Source: JBHEPS01 sp046261635
Lineage (GTDB): Bacteria > Acidobacteriota > Thermoanaerobaculia > Gp7-AA8
Assembly (NCBI GenBank): GCA_046261635.1
Contig: JBHEOL010000202.1
Coordinates: forward strand, 1-12,606
Length of the DNA: 12,606 nt
Direction of reading: 5' to 3'
The notes under the pieces were generated by a model, which did no database searches, was not told where the DNA came from, and was given only the letters and a program-made list of their open reading frames with translations. Both the position numbers and the translations under genes were made by a program. Each line of letters opens with the position of its first letter. Positions within the stretch are counted from its first letter, which is position 1. Positions 5,754 to 12,606 of this stretch are shown here, in pieces.

Positions 5754-8390
5754 TCACTTTCTCGCCAGGCCAACGCGCCGAACCAACGCGTCGAATCTCG
5801 GGTCCCCGTGCAGGGAATCGAGAGCGGGGTCGACGTTGATCCTGGTTATCCAGAATTCGCGGCGCTGTGACGATTTCTCGAGAAGCTCGAACGCCTTGTC
5901 CTTGTTTCCGAGCCGGGCGTTCAAGCTTGCAACGTGAAAATAGACGATGTCACTCTTTTCGAATGTTCTGGCCTGCTCGCGCAGAAAGCCGCTCCAGCCG
6001 GACGTTTGAAAGCTCGTCCTGAACCGTTGAACACTTCCTTCATCCATTTCCTGTAAGGCCAGAAAGTTCATCCACCATTCAAATGCTTCCGCGGTCTTGC
6101 CCTGCATTTCCAGTGACTGCGATAGCCAGGGGTAGGCGATGTCGAAATTCGGATTCATTGCAACCAGTCGTCTGAATTGCACGACCGCTTCCGGATAGCG
6201 TCGCGCGTAGTACAGACTGATTCCGTAATTCAGCTGGTTGAACAGAGATGCCGGATCCAGATCGATCGCAGTCTGAATCTCTGCAATTGCTTCGTCATGC
6301 CGCCCCTGACTATCCAGATACCGCGAATAGGTCTGATGTGCCAGGGAAGAGTCTGGATCCAGTTCGAGGGCCCGCGTACATTCCCGCTCTGCTCCATCAA
6401 AATCCCATTCGTAAAACATTCTGTTTTCACAGAGGGCACTGTGGGCGTCAGACAGGTTCTCGTTCAGGGCCAGCGATCGATTGATCGCTTCCATTGACTT
6501 CTGATACTCGGCGTGGATATCGACGCTTCGCGATCGATTGGCAACGGCGCGATGCGCATGAGCCTTGCCCGCCCACGCCCTTGCGTACTCAGGATCGAGT
6601 CGGACACTCTCGTCCAGGTATTCAACGGCTTTCCGTGAGTCGGCCACGGTTCTCTTGTCGTACAGATACATCCCCTGCAGGTAAGAGCGGTACGCTTCTT
6701 CGTTGCTCGTCCCACGCCTGACCGCCGGACTTCCGGAGATGGTGAATTTCGCAGCCAGAATCCTTCCCACTTCACCGGCGATGGAGTCCTGCATCGCAAA
6801 GACGTTCGCTACATTCTTGTCGCCTTTGTAGGTTTCTTCGATTCGACCGCTCGCTACATGGAAGAGTTGCGCGGTGACCCGGATTCTTCCGTTCTCCAGC
6901 TGATAATTCGAGGCGAGAATGTAATCAACCTTCTGCTCCCGGCCAGCGTCAATCGGGTCTTGTTTGACATCCGTGTATCTTCGTGTCGCGCTCAACGGAC
7001 GGACGACCAAACCCTTCATCGAACTGAGGGTGAGGATCAAAGAGTCGGCGATCCCCATCTCGTAGAGTTCGTCGCGGCTTTCCGAATCGACGGGCCTCAA
7101 GGGCAACACTGCAATCGACGGACTGCCGTCTGCCTCCACAATGGCATTTCGCGAAGGAACAAAATAGCTGCCAAGTCCGATTGCACCAATGAGAGCAGCA
7201 ACGAGCGCGAATGCGATGAGCGGTTGATGCCGCCTGACCATCGCCCAAAGACGCTGCTGTCTCCCGACGGACCGCTCCTTCTCTTCGTCCTTCGCCCTCT
7301 CATCGAACTCCAGGTTCTCTCTCAGGCTCTTCAGCTCTTTGAGCAGTAACGCCATCGCTTGATGACGCTCATCGCGGTTCTTGCGCAGCGTTTTGGAAAT
7401 GATTCTCTGCAATTCGTCCGGAAGGCCTGTGACAGAATGCGAAAGCGGAGGCGGCTCTGCGTTGATGAGATTGGCAAGTCTGTCAGAAACCGAGTCGCCC
7501 GCAAACGGAGTACGGCCTGTCAGCATTTCCTGAATCACCACGCCGAGGCTGAAGATGTCGGTGCGCTCGTCAACCCGGTCGCCTCTCGCTTGTTCGGGCG
7601 ACATGTAACTGACCGTTCCCAGAATGGTGCCCTTTGCGCTCTGATCCTGACTGCCGGCGCTCTCGTCCGAACCGAGAATCGACTCGTTGCTTCTCTCGAT
7701 GAGTTTCGCTAGTCCGAAATCCAGAATCTTCAGGTAGCCATCCGGCCGGATGATGATGTTCTCGGGCTTGATGTCGCGATGAACGAGATTCGCCTCGTGA
7801 GCCGAGCGGAGCGCGCTTGCGACCTGGATCGAGATGTCCAATACATCCCGCAACTTCATCGGCGATTCGGTGATCACCTCGCGCAGGGTTCGGCCCTCGA
7901 CGAATTCGCTGACGATGTAATTCGCCTCTTCGGTCACACCGATTTCGTGGATGACGAGAATGTTCGGATGATTCAGGGCAGAGGCGGCTTTTGCTTCCTG
8001 CACAAACCGTTCGAGACTCGCCTCGTGCTGGCTGAGCGTTTCATTGACGACCTTTAGAGCCACCCGCCGGTCCAGTTTCGTATCTTCGGCGAGGTATACC
8101 TCTCCCATTCCGCCCACACCCAGGAGTGATTCGATCCGGTAGTGCGAGAGTGTCCGCCCTACCCATGATGCCGTCCGATCGTCGGCCAGCACTCTTGCAG
8201 CAACCTGCAGTGCGGGCTCCGCGATGAAGCTTCCAGCCTGGTCGTGCGACGCGACGAGCGAGGCAACTTCATTCCGCAGACTCGGGTCACCGTCGCATGC
8301 CTTGTCCAGAAAGACAGCTCGCGCCTCTGCATTGTGCTCCACGGCCTCGAGATAGAGGTCGTTGATCCTCTGCCAGCGCTCGGGCGTCAT
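5754..8390 (-). CDS. Receptor Ser/Thr protein kinase with TolB-like and TPR sensor half
   Basis: The 878-residue protein starts with the acidobacterial kinase leader MTPERWQRINDLY (residues 1-60). The kinase domain spans about 84-350, with all main motifs: glycine loop GVGGMGEVY (91-99), ALK lysine K113, HRDIKPEN (204-211), DFG (224-226) and SPEQARG. It should be active. A membrane helix is at 391-411, then a TolB-like domain (424-550; SIAVLPL, GIADSLI, VRPLSAT, IRVTAQLF) and TPRs (about 560-870). Phosphorylation of cytoplasmic targets, probably including the co-transcribed ECF sigma factor, in response to a periplasmic cue is the likely role (inference). The start at 8390 is chosen because its ATG overlaps the sigma stop as ATGA; an ATG 18 codons upstream (8444) lies within the sigma gene. 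The GC content appears clearly lower than in the flanking genes. Confidence 0.93.
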   Translation of the reverse strand: MTPERWQRINDLYLEAVEHNAEARAVFLDKACDGDPSLRNEVASLVASHDQAGSFIAEPALQVAARVLADDRTASWVGRTLSHYRIESLLGVGGMGEVYLAEDTKLDRRVALKVVNETLSQHEASLERFVQEAKAASALNHPNILVIHEIGVTEEANYIVSEFVEGRTLREVITESPMKLRDVLDISIQVASALRSAHEANLVHRDIKPENIIIRPDGYLKILDFGLAKLIERSNESILGSDESAGSQDQSAKGTILGTVSYMSPEQARGDRVDERTDIFSLGVVIQEMLTGRTPFAGDSVSDRLANLINAEPPPLSHSVTGLPDELQRIISKTLRKNRDERHQAMALLLKELKSLRENLEFDERAKDEEKERSVGRQQRLWAMVRRHQPLIAFALVAALIGAIGLGSYFVPSRNAIVEADGSPSIAVLPLRPVDSESRDELYEMGIADSLILTLSSMKGLVVRPLSATRRYTDVKQDPIDAGREQKVDYILASNYQLENGRIRVTAQLFHVASGRIEETYKGDKNVANVFAMQDSIAGEVGRILAAKFTISGSPAVRRGTSNEEAYRSYLQGMYLYDKRTVADSRKAVEYLDESVRLDPEYARAWAGKAHAHRAVANRSRSVDIHAEYQKSMEAINRSLALNENLSDAHSALCENRMFYEWDFDGAERECTRALELDPDSSLAHQTYSRYLDSQGRHDEAIAEIQTAIDLDPASLFNQLNYGISLYYARRYPEAVVQFRRLVAMNPNFDIAYPWLSQSLEMQGKTAEAFEWWMNFLALQEMDEGSVQRFRTSFQTSGWSGFLREQARTFEKSDIVYFHVASLNARLGNKDKAFELLEKSSQRREFWITRINVDPALDSLHGDPRFDALVRRVGLARK

Positions 8391-8965
8391 TTGCTCTGCC
8401 CTCGGGTCAACTCCCGATGGAGCCACGCCTGGGCGAAGCTCCACTCCCGCATCACCGTGCGCGACGAAATCTCCAACACCTCGGCGGCTTCGTCTACGCT
8501 CATTCCGCCGAAGAAACGCAGCTCAACGATCCGAGCCTTGCGCGGGTCGAGGGCTGACAGTGTCTCTAGCGCGTCGTCGAGAGCAATGAAATCCTCCCCG
8601 CGCTCCAGCGAGACAGCCGCTGCCTCTCCGAGGGAGACGTTGAATTTTCCGCCTCCTCGTTTGACCGAGCGCCGGGAGCGGGCGAAGTCCACCAGGACGC
8701 GACGCATCGTCTGCGCGGCCACCCCGAAAAAATGTGCGCGGTTCTGCCAGCGGACGTTCTTCCAGTCGACGAGTCGCATGTAGGCCTCGTTGACCAGCTC
8801 CGTCGTCTGGAGTGTGTGGCCCGGCCGCTCCCCGCGCATGCATTGCCTTGCGAGTCGATGCAGCTCCTCGTAGACGAGCGGAACCAGTCTGTCGAGCGCC
8901 TCCTGGCTGCCATCACACCAGGCGTTGAGCAGCTGCGTAACCTCTCTCGGCGCAAGGTCGCTCAT
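8387..8965 (-). CDS. ECF-type RNA polymerase sigma factor paired with the kinase
   Basis: The 192-residue protein matches the sigma-70 ECF subfamily common in Acidobacteria and Planctomycetes (Sigma70_ECF, TIGR Sig-70_X6 type). Region 2 covers about residues 10-100: AWCDGSQEALDRLVPLVYEEL, then TELVNEAYMRLVD, then HFFGVAAQTMRRVLVDFARSR, which binds core polymerase and the -10 element. Region 4 is at 130-188 (ALDPRKARIVELRFFGGMSVDEAAEVL, then a TVMREWSFAQAWL recognition helix) and contacts the -35 element. No anti-sigma gene is adjacent. Instead the gene overlaps a Ser/Thr kinase by ATGA, the arrangement of sigma factors controlled by threonine phosphorylation, described for EcfP/PknT in Vibrio. 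Whether this one is regulated that way is inference. The start has AGAGGG 4 nt upstream. Confidence 0.93.
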   Translation of the reverse strand: MSDLAPREVTQLLNAWCDGSQEALDRLVPLVYEELHRLARQCMRGERPGHTLQTTELVNEAYMRLVDWKNVRWQNRAHFFGVAAQTMRRVLVDFARSRRSVKRGGGKFNVSLGEAAAVSLERGEDFIALDDALETLSALDPRKARIVELRFFGGMSVDEAAEVLEISSRTVMREWSFAQAWLHRELTRGQSK

Positions 8966-8969
8966 CGAG

Positions 8970-8975
8970 CCCTCT
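8970..8975 (-). promoter_or_regulatory. Ribosome-binding site of the sigma factor gene
   Basis: On the minus strand AGAGGG precedes the ATG at 8963-8965 by 4 nt, supporting this start. Confidence 0.6.
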
Positions 8976-9338
8976 CGGGCGCGCTCTGATGTCGACCCAT
9001 CGGACGCACGTTCATTGGGTCACGGGCAGGCGTTTCGGATGAATCGGACACGCTGCTCCGGATCACTCCGACCTCGAGTCCTGGTGCTCAGATAAGAATC
9101 TTTGACCAAGTATGGCAGGTTTCAAGCCCCCTTTACGCCTTAACAGACATACAGACAGGTAACGACCAACGACTCAGCGCCGGAACCTGAGCCGTCCCAT
9201 CCCTCGGCAAAGCGCCGTTGCATCCAGGCGGCTTGTCGTCCGGGAAGGATTCGTTCAGTGAAGTTGCCGTGGACGAAAAGCCCACGAAGAACGCACGAAG
9301 AACACATATCGGGCGATCGAGCCTTTGACTTCGAGATC
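8976..9338. promoter_or_regulatory. Divergent intergenic region between the sigma-kinase operon and the secreted-protein operon
   Basis: No gene is recognised here. Promoters for both directions must lie within it. On the minus strand TTGAAA (around 9119-9124) is a possible -35 box, but the -10 at normal spacing is poor. On the plus strand GGAAC (around 9181) resembles an ECF -35 element, followed by no convincing -10. Short direct repeats are visible: CAGACA twice near 9147-9160 and CACGAAGAAC twice, 11 bp apart (9283-9292, 9294-9303). The open minus-strand frame across 9140-9370 shows no domain. Confidence 0.45.
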
Positions 9339-9344
9339 AGGAGA
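9339..9344 (+). promoter_or_regulatory. Ribosome-binding site fixing a GTG start
   Basis: AGGAGA lies 5 nt before the GTG at 9350-9352. A signal peptide follows directly, so the GTG rather than a later ATG is the start. Confidence 0.75.
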
Positions 9345-9349
9345 TAAGC

Positions 9350-11464
9350 GTGAAGATCAGAACGTTGCACGGGGCGCTGTTAGTGGCAATCGGAATATGC
9401 GAGGCACTCTGCTCAGGAACGATTCTGGCGGAACCGATCGTCGTGAGCGGTTGCGGCGACATCACTCCTCGAATCGCCGAATTCCGCAGTCTTCTCGGAG
9501 ATGGACAGCAGATCAACTGGGATGAGAGTCCGGCTTCAATTACAAACACGAACACGTTCTCTACCACCGGATTCAGGCTGTCCACCGAGGGGACCAGCTT
9601 TCGTGTCAGCGCAAGGAACTTTTCCGATCTCAACCCCTCGTATTCATCGCAGTTTTCAGCTTTCAGCTCTCCAAACACCATCGCCCCGATCGGGAGCAAT
9701 AGAGTCCACATCGAGTTCCACCGCCCCGTGCGCGGGTTCGGTATGGTGTTCAGCGATGTGGATCGTTTGGGATCGACAACCATCGACGTGAGGGACTGGG
9801 AGGATTTGTACGCATATGCCGTTGTTCCCCCTCGGTGCGATTCCCTGGGATATTCCTTCGTAGGAGTGATCCTTGGGGATCAAACGCTGGCGAGCGGCGC
9901 ATGGATCGTCGCGGGTGATGCGCCGATAAGCGCTACAGCCGTCGACGTGAGTGCGGGAGGAGTCTCCGACCTCGTGGTCATCGACGACATCCTCTACAAA
10001 TTCGCTGCCCCGGGAGTCGCGCCACGCGAAGCGACGAAATATACGTTCCCGGTCGTCGGGCGGACCTCGGGAGCAGAAGGAACGAACTTCAGGACAGAGC
10101 TGACGCTCGTCAACCAGTCCGCGGTTCCTACCGATGTGCTCCTTCAGTTTCAACTGTGGCAAGGACCCTGGGACTACAACACCCCACTCTGGACCGATAC
10201 CGTCACCCTGGCGGCTGGCGAACAGAAAGTTCTCGACGACGTGCTGAAAAGCCAGTTCGATTTCGACGAGAGCCTGGGTTCGCTCCAGCTCTTCGCCCCA
10301 GGGCCATTTGTCGCCGTGGCGCGCATCTACAACGATCGGCGCGCGGAGAATCAGGGGACGTTCGGACAATTCGTGGACGGAGTAGCCGAGGACACCGAAT
10401 ACGCAGGCGTCGCGTCACCAATGTCAGGCGTGCTGCCTGCGTTGTCCGATGCCCCGCCAGGCTCCGGGCCCTACCGGACCAACATCGGCTTCTTCAATGA
10501 CGGGCCCACAACAGCGAATGTCACCTTGCAAGCGATCGACGTGAACGGGGTTCTGATTTCAACGAGCATGTGGACGGTTGGCTCACGTGAATCCAGCCAT
10601 CCCACTGCGGCGCAGCTTTTCCCGGATCTCGGTGTCCGCGACAATTTCTACGTCACTTACGTCACAGACGTTCCCACTCTGTATGTCTACGCATCCGTGG
10701 TCGACAACGCGAGCGGAGACGCAATCTACATTCCGACACGATGGACGAGTGGTGCCGTGCACAAGACGTTTCCGGTGGTTGGACGCGTTCCCGGAGCGAA
10801 CGGCACGAGCTACAGGACGGATCTGAAGATCGTGAATGTGTCAGGCAGGGACTCTATCGTGTCTCTGGAGTATTACTCCGGTGGGGGATCCGGTAATGCC
10901 TCGCCGTCGGCCACCAGAACCATACCCGTGGCAGCAGGAGAGGAGCTGGTTCTGGACGATGTCGTCCGGAATCAGTTCGGCATGGAGACAGGCATCGGCG
11001 CACTTCAGCTCACCGCGACGCAGCCGGTGATCGCTGTGGCCCGCATCTACAACGATCAGCGCGCGGCCGGCAAGGGCACGTTCGGACAGTTCGTCGACGG
11101 AGCGAGCGATGCCATCGCGACTCGCGCAGGCAACCAGGGTCTGCTTCCGGCGCTCTCACACTCTGCAGGCACGCACACGAACATCGGATGGTTCAACGGT
11201 GGTCCCGCCGATGCAAGCCCAACCATTGACGCGACTCTCACCCTGCGCGCCTTCGACATCAGCGGTGCACTTCTCGCGACGGCAACGATTGCCGTGCCTG
11301 CATACAGTCAGGAGCAGCTGGGCGGCGCAGCGCTCTTTCCAGGTCTCGGCGAAAGAGAGAACTTCTACGTCACCTATTCGATCGACGTGGCGACGCCGCT
11401 CTATGTCTACGCCTCGGTCATCGACAACGTGAACGGTGACGCCATCTACATACCAGCGCAATAG
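9350..11464 (+). CDS. Large secreted protein with an N-terminal beta-rich domain and two tandem C-terminal domains
   Basis: The 704-residue protein begins with a signal peptide (MKIRT, core ALLVAIGI, likely cleavage after ILA at residue 27). Residues 28-220 form a beta-rich domain with FSSPNTI, a VRGFGMVFSDVD strand pair and DLVVIDDILY near its end, a pattern seen in exported proteins of acidobacteria and other environmental bacteria without known function. Two copies of a roughly 230-residue module follow (232-462 and 473-702). Each opens with FPVVGR, then an FRT/YRT-x-L strand, has VAVARIYNDxRA...GTFGQFVDG in the middle, and closes with NFYVTY...LYVYASVxDNxxGDAIYIP. No catalytic residues, anchor or sorting signal are obvious. 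It is likely extracellular or surface-associated, in an adhesion or matrix role (guess). It lies 41 bp before the haloperoxidase-like gene, probably in one operon. Confidence 0.8.
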   Translation: MKIRTLHGALLVAIGICEALCSGTILAEPIVVSGCGDITPRIAEFRSLLGDGQQINWDESPASITNTNTFSTTGFRLSTEGTSFRVSARNFSDLNPSYSSQFSAFSSPNTIAPIGSNRVHIEFHRPVRGFGMVFSDVDRLGSTTIDVRDWEDLYAYAVVPPRCDSLGYSFVGVILGDQTLASGAWIVAGDAPISATAVDVSAGGVSDLVVIDDILYKFAAPGVAPREATKYTFPVVGRTSGAEGTNFRTELTLVNQSAVPTDVLLQFQLWQGPWDYNTPLWTDTVTLAAGEQKVLDDVLKSQFDFDESLGSLQLFAPGPFVAVARIYNDRRAENQGTFGQFVDGVAEDTEYAGVASPMSGVLPALSDAPPGSGPYRTNIGFFNDGPTTANVTLQAIDVNGVLISTSMWTVGSRESSHPTAAQLFPDLGVRDNFYVTYVTDVPTLYVYASVVDNASGDAIYIPTRWTSGAVHKTFPVVGRVPGANGTSYRTDLKIVNVSGRDSIVSLEYYSGGGSGNASPSATRTIPVAAGEELVLDDVVRNQFGMETGIGALQLTATQPVIAVARIYNDQRAAGKGTFGQFVDGASDAIATRAGNQGLLPALSHSAGTHTNIGWFNGGPADASPTIDATLTLRAFDISGALLATATIAVPAYSQEQLGGAALFPGLGERENFYVTYSIDVATPLYVYASVIDNVNGDAIYIPAQ
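10043..10735 (+). repeat. Tandem domain copy 1 (coding repeat)
   Basis: First of two in-frame copies of a roughly 230-residue module (residues 232-462). It shares FPVVGR, VAVARIYND, GTFGQFVDG, NFYVTY and DAIYIP with copy 2. At DNA level the block around 10320-10380 is nearly the same as that around 11040-11100. Confidence 0.85.
10766..11455 (+). repeat. Tandem domain copy 2 (coding repeat)
   Basis: Second copy (residues 473-702), separated from the first by a linker of about 10 residues. Its order of landmarks matches copy 1 throughout, and a more distant third copy forms the C-terminus of the 3503-5344 protein. Confidence 0.85.
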
Positions 11465-11505
11465 CCACGCTCTCCGAGAAAGGAGTAACACGAAAGGTAG
11501 GACAG

Positions 11506-12606
11506 ATGAAACTGAGTCGCGTATTGAAGGGCCTTCTCGTCGCATGCCTTGTTCTGGGTTTTGCACCTGCCGCGAAGGCCGACGCGGTGGGGGATTGGAA
11601 TGCGATCGCATCGCAGGTGATCTCGGCCGGCGGACGTCCGGGACCGAGCACGCTCGTCGATTTCGCGGTCGTCCACGCCGCGGTCTATGACGCCGTGCAG
11701 GCAATCGACCGTCGATACAAGCCGTACCACGTCGTCATTCCGGACGCATCCGGATCGCCGGTCGCAGCTGCCGCGAAGGCCGCGCGGGATGTCCTGGTGA
11801 ACCGCTTCCCTTCTCGGACCACGTTCATCGATGAGACTTACAACGTTTATCTGGCGACCAACAGTCTGGATGTGAACGACCCCGGCGTGGCCGTTGGTGC
11901 CGCGGCGGCCGCAGGGATCATCGCGCTTCGAGCGAATGACGGCGCTTTTCCAGCCGTGCCGCCGGCCCCGTTCACCGGCGGCGGCGAGATCGGCATGTGG
12001 CGTCCGACGCCCCCGGGATTCTCCCCGATGGCCGCCCCGTGGCTGGCGAACGTGACGCCGTTCGCCGTGAAGAGCCCGTCGCAGTTTCGGGCCAAAAAGG
12101 CTCCAGCGTTGACGAGCCGCGAGTACGCCGCCGACTACAACGAGGTCAAAGCGCTCGGCTCGCTATTCGACAGCAGCAGGACACAGGAACAGACCGAGAT
12201 CGGCTATTTCTGGTCGGACAATACCCCGATCCAATGGCATCGGGCGCTCCGGGCGGTCGCTGCTGCGAACGTCGACAACATCGGAGACAGCGCCCGTCTG
12301 TTTGCCCTCGCGAGTTTCTCGGCTGTGGACGCCGTCATCACGTGCTGGGAAACGAAGATTCACTACGTCTACTGGCGGCCGATGACGGCGATTCACGAGG
12401 GGGGCGACGACGGCAACCCGGCAACGGAGGGTGATCCGGACTGGAGGCCACTCATCAACAACCCGAACTACCCCGACTACACCTCGGGTGCCAACAACGT
12501 GACCGCGGCGATGACCCGGACGCTCGAGCTGTTCTTCGGCACCGACGAGATGACGCTTACAGTGACCAGCAACGTCGCCGCGTTGCCGGCCGAAAAGAAA
12601 ACGCGC
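11506..12606 (+). CDS. Exported vanadium-dependent haloperoxidase-like (PAP2-fold) protein, truncated by window edge
   Basis: An open frame of 367 codons runs off the window without a stop. A signal peptide (MKLSRVLKG, core LLVACLVLGFA, cleavage after AKA at residue 25) is followed by a mature start DAVGDWNAIASQ typical of bacterial vanadium haloperoxidase/PAP2-fold proteins. FAVVHAAVYDAV (53-64) and the region ending WETKIHYVYWRPMTAI (281-296) fit the family, with K284 and R291 as the first vanadate/phosphate ligands, then DGNPATEGDPDWRPLI. The next motif, normally PSGH, reads YTSGANN (325-331), with Ala at the catalytic His position. The final Arg/His motif lies beyond the window. The family oxidises halides with peroxide or hydrolyses phosphate esters; activity here is uncertain because of that change. 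The start has AAGGTAGG upstream and follows the 9350 gene closely. Confidence 0.85.
   Translation, partial: MKLSRVLKGLLVACLVLGFAPAAKADAVGDWNAIASQVISAGGRPGPSTLVDFAVVHAAVYDAVQAIDRRYKPYHVVIPDASGSPVAAAAKAARDVLVNRFPSRTTFIDETYNVYLATNSLDVNDPGVAVGAAAAAGIIALRANDGAFPAVPPAPFTGGGEIGMWRPTPPGFSPMAAPWLANVTPFAVKSPSQFRAKKAPALTSREYAADYNEVKALGSLFDSSRTQEQTEIGYFWSDNTPIQWHRALRAVAAANVDNIGDSARLFALASFSAVDAVITCWETKIHYVYWRPMTAIHEGGDDGNPATEGDPDWRPLINNPNYPDYTSGANNVTAAMTRTLELFFGTDEMTLTVTSNVAALPAEKKTR

Noticed and set aside
8391..8444. An 18-codon N-terminal extension of the kinase starting at 8444
   Set aside because: The extension lies inside the sigma factor gene and has no family likeness, whereas the ATG at 8390 gives the typical MTPERW start and the ATGA overlap.
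9147..9303. Short repeats read as a CRISPR array
   Set aside because: The repeated units are only 6-10 bp with one repetition each and no regular spacers; no cas gene is present.
9656..10369. A 237-codon minus-strand frame inside the 9350 gene
   Set aside because: It is antisense to a gene with signal peptide and internal repeats, and shows no motif.

Overview
The window looks like chromosomal DNA from a high-GC Gram-negative bacterium, most likely an acidobacterium (phylum Acidobacteriota). This is inferred from the gene families, not from any marker gene. The families are Ser/Thr kinases with a PD40 (TolB-type propeller) or TolB-like/TPR output half, a winged-helix/TolB-like/TPR regulator, an ECF sigma factor of the type usually paired with such kinases, and large secreted proteins carrying a repeated beta-rich C-terminal domain. 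I see no tRNA, rRNA, CRISPR array, transposase or phage gene.

Layout. 1-1112 (+) is the 3' end of a kinase-PD40 receptor gene that appears broken. The kinase tail and membrane helix stop at 339, and the surviving half of the propeller continues in another frame to 1112. A hairpin-rich convergent gap follows. 1357-3237 (-) encodes a membrane-anchored winged-helix regulator with a TolB-like domain and TPRs. Divergent from it, 3330-3506 (+) is a possible small ORF that overlaps by ATGA the gene at 3503-5344 (+), a secreted ScyD/ScyE-like beta-propeller protein. 5345-5753 holds no recognised gene but ends in a strong plus-strand terminator, so something short may be transcribed there.

5754-8390 (-) is a receptor Ser/Thr kinase with a TolB-like/TPR sensor half. 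It overlaps by ATGA the ECF sigma factor gene at 8387-8965 (-), so the two form a coupled regulatory operon read leftward. A 384-bp divergent gap separates it from a rightward operon: 9350-11464 (+), a secreted protein with two tandem copies of a roughly 230-residue domain, then 11506 to the window edge (+), an exported vanadium-haloperoxidase-like (PAP2-fold) protein with an altered SGH motif. That last gene runs off the end of the window.

How it may work together (inference). Two membrane regulators, the winged-helix protein and the kinase, carry the same extracytoplasmic TolB-like/TPR module. Each lies divergently next to a gene for a large secreted protein, and those two secreted proteins share a C-terminal domain. 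The window can therefore be read as two similar sense-and-secrete pairs, one using direct DNA binding and the other a kinase plus sigma factor. The haloperoxidase-like gene adds a possible enzymatic output to the second pair.
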